Shown in pieces: positions 17,393 through 17,405 of a stretch of DNA of 17,405 bases. A program made the position numbers and the translations under genes. This DNA is from Lachnospiraceae bacterium. Its GTDB lineage: Bacteria; Bacillota; Clostridia; Lachnospirales; Lachnospiraceae. Below the pieces are notes generated by a model. It did no database searches. It was not told where the DNA came from and was given only the letters and a program-made list of their open reading frames with translations. The DNA is taken from assembly GCA_020860745.1 (NCBI GenBank), contig JAJBTR010000231.1:1-17405 (forward strand), in the 5' to 3' direction. Numbering within the stretch: position 1 is the stretch's first letter; every line of letters starts with the position of its first letter.

Positions 17393-17405
17393 TTTTCATT
17401 ATAGG
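17393..17405 (-). promoter_or_regulatory. conserved upstream box 7, cut by the window edge
   Basis: The minus-strand end CCTATAATGAAAAG matches the right half of the box family. A leader of about 25 bases separates it from the ribosome site AAAGGAG of the gene starting at 17361. Confidence 0.5.

Noticed and set aside
1..17405. tRNA genes, rRNA, CRISPR arrays, insertion sequences, integrase or attachment sites
   Set aside because: I looked for cloverleaf-like arms, regularly spaced direct repeats, transposase motifs and integrase signatures and saw none that I can support.

Overview
The window looks like part of a double-stranded DNA phage (or prophage / phage-like element) of a gut Clostridia host, perhaps Lachnospiraceae. 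The reasons are its AT-rich composition, very tight minus-strand gene packing with ATGA-type overlaps, strong AGGAGG ribosome sites, a SNF2-like phage helicase, a phage-type ssDNA-binding protein, a giant helicase/primase/polymerase, a SleB-type wall hydrolase and many small proteins that I associate from memory with gut siphophages. No capsid, portal, terminase or tail gene is visible, so 'phage' is an inference from gene content. Nearly everything is read leftwards (minus strand). The three exceptions are plus-strand genes with their own SigA-like promoters.

Layout, in the direction of minus-strand transcription. (1) 17.4-13.6 kb: small genes, mostly membrane proteins. Several form compact cassettes of a conserved ~30-bp upstream box, a Shine-Dalgarno, one short gene and an intrinsic terminator whose stem often contains the stop codon. 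Two of three related two-helix membrane proteins (DUF6353-like) lie here. Two short genes and one longer signal-anchor gene appear frame-disrupted by single bases. (2) 13.5-9.7 kb: a conserved phage hypothetical, the third DUF6353-like protein, a membrane-anchored SleB-like peptidoglycan hydrolase, and more membrane-anchored or acidic hypotheticals. (3) 9.7-2.1 kb: the replication module. It holds a 1343-residue protein joining an SF3 (D5/P4-type) helicase, an archaeo-eukaryotic-type primase domain, a 3'-5' exonuclease and a family B DNA polymerase, then an ssDNA-binding protein, several hypotheticals and an SF2 helicase. (4) 2.1-0 kb: a small P-loop protein, small hypotheticals, a zinc-ribbon microprotein, and two plus-strand genes.

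The most striking signal is not a gene. The 7-mer AATATAA (TTATATT on the coding strand) occurs about 38 times on the plus strand by hand count and, as far as I can find, never in the opposite orientation. Chance would give about three per strand. It sits inside genes in all three reading frames, and also between genes, so it is a DNA- or RNA-level signal and not a protein repeat. With the fused replisome, the conserved upstream boxes and the shared acidic 'PWN' tails of polymerase and ssDNA-binding protein, it is the best candidate for an undescribed element-wide system.
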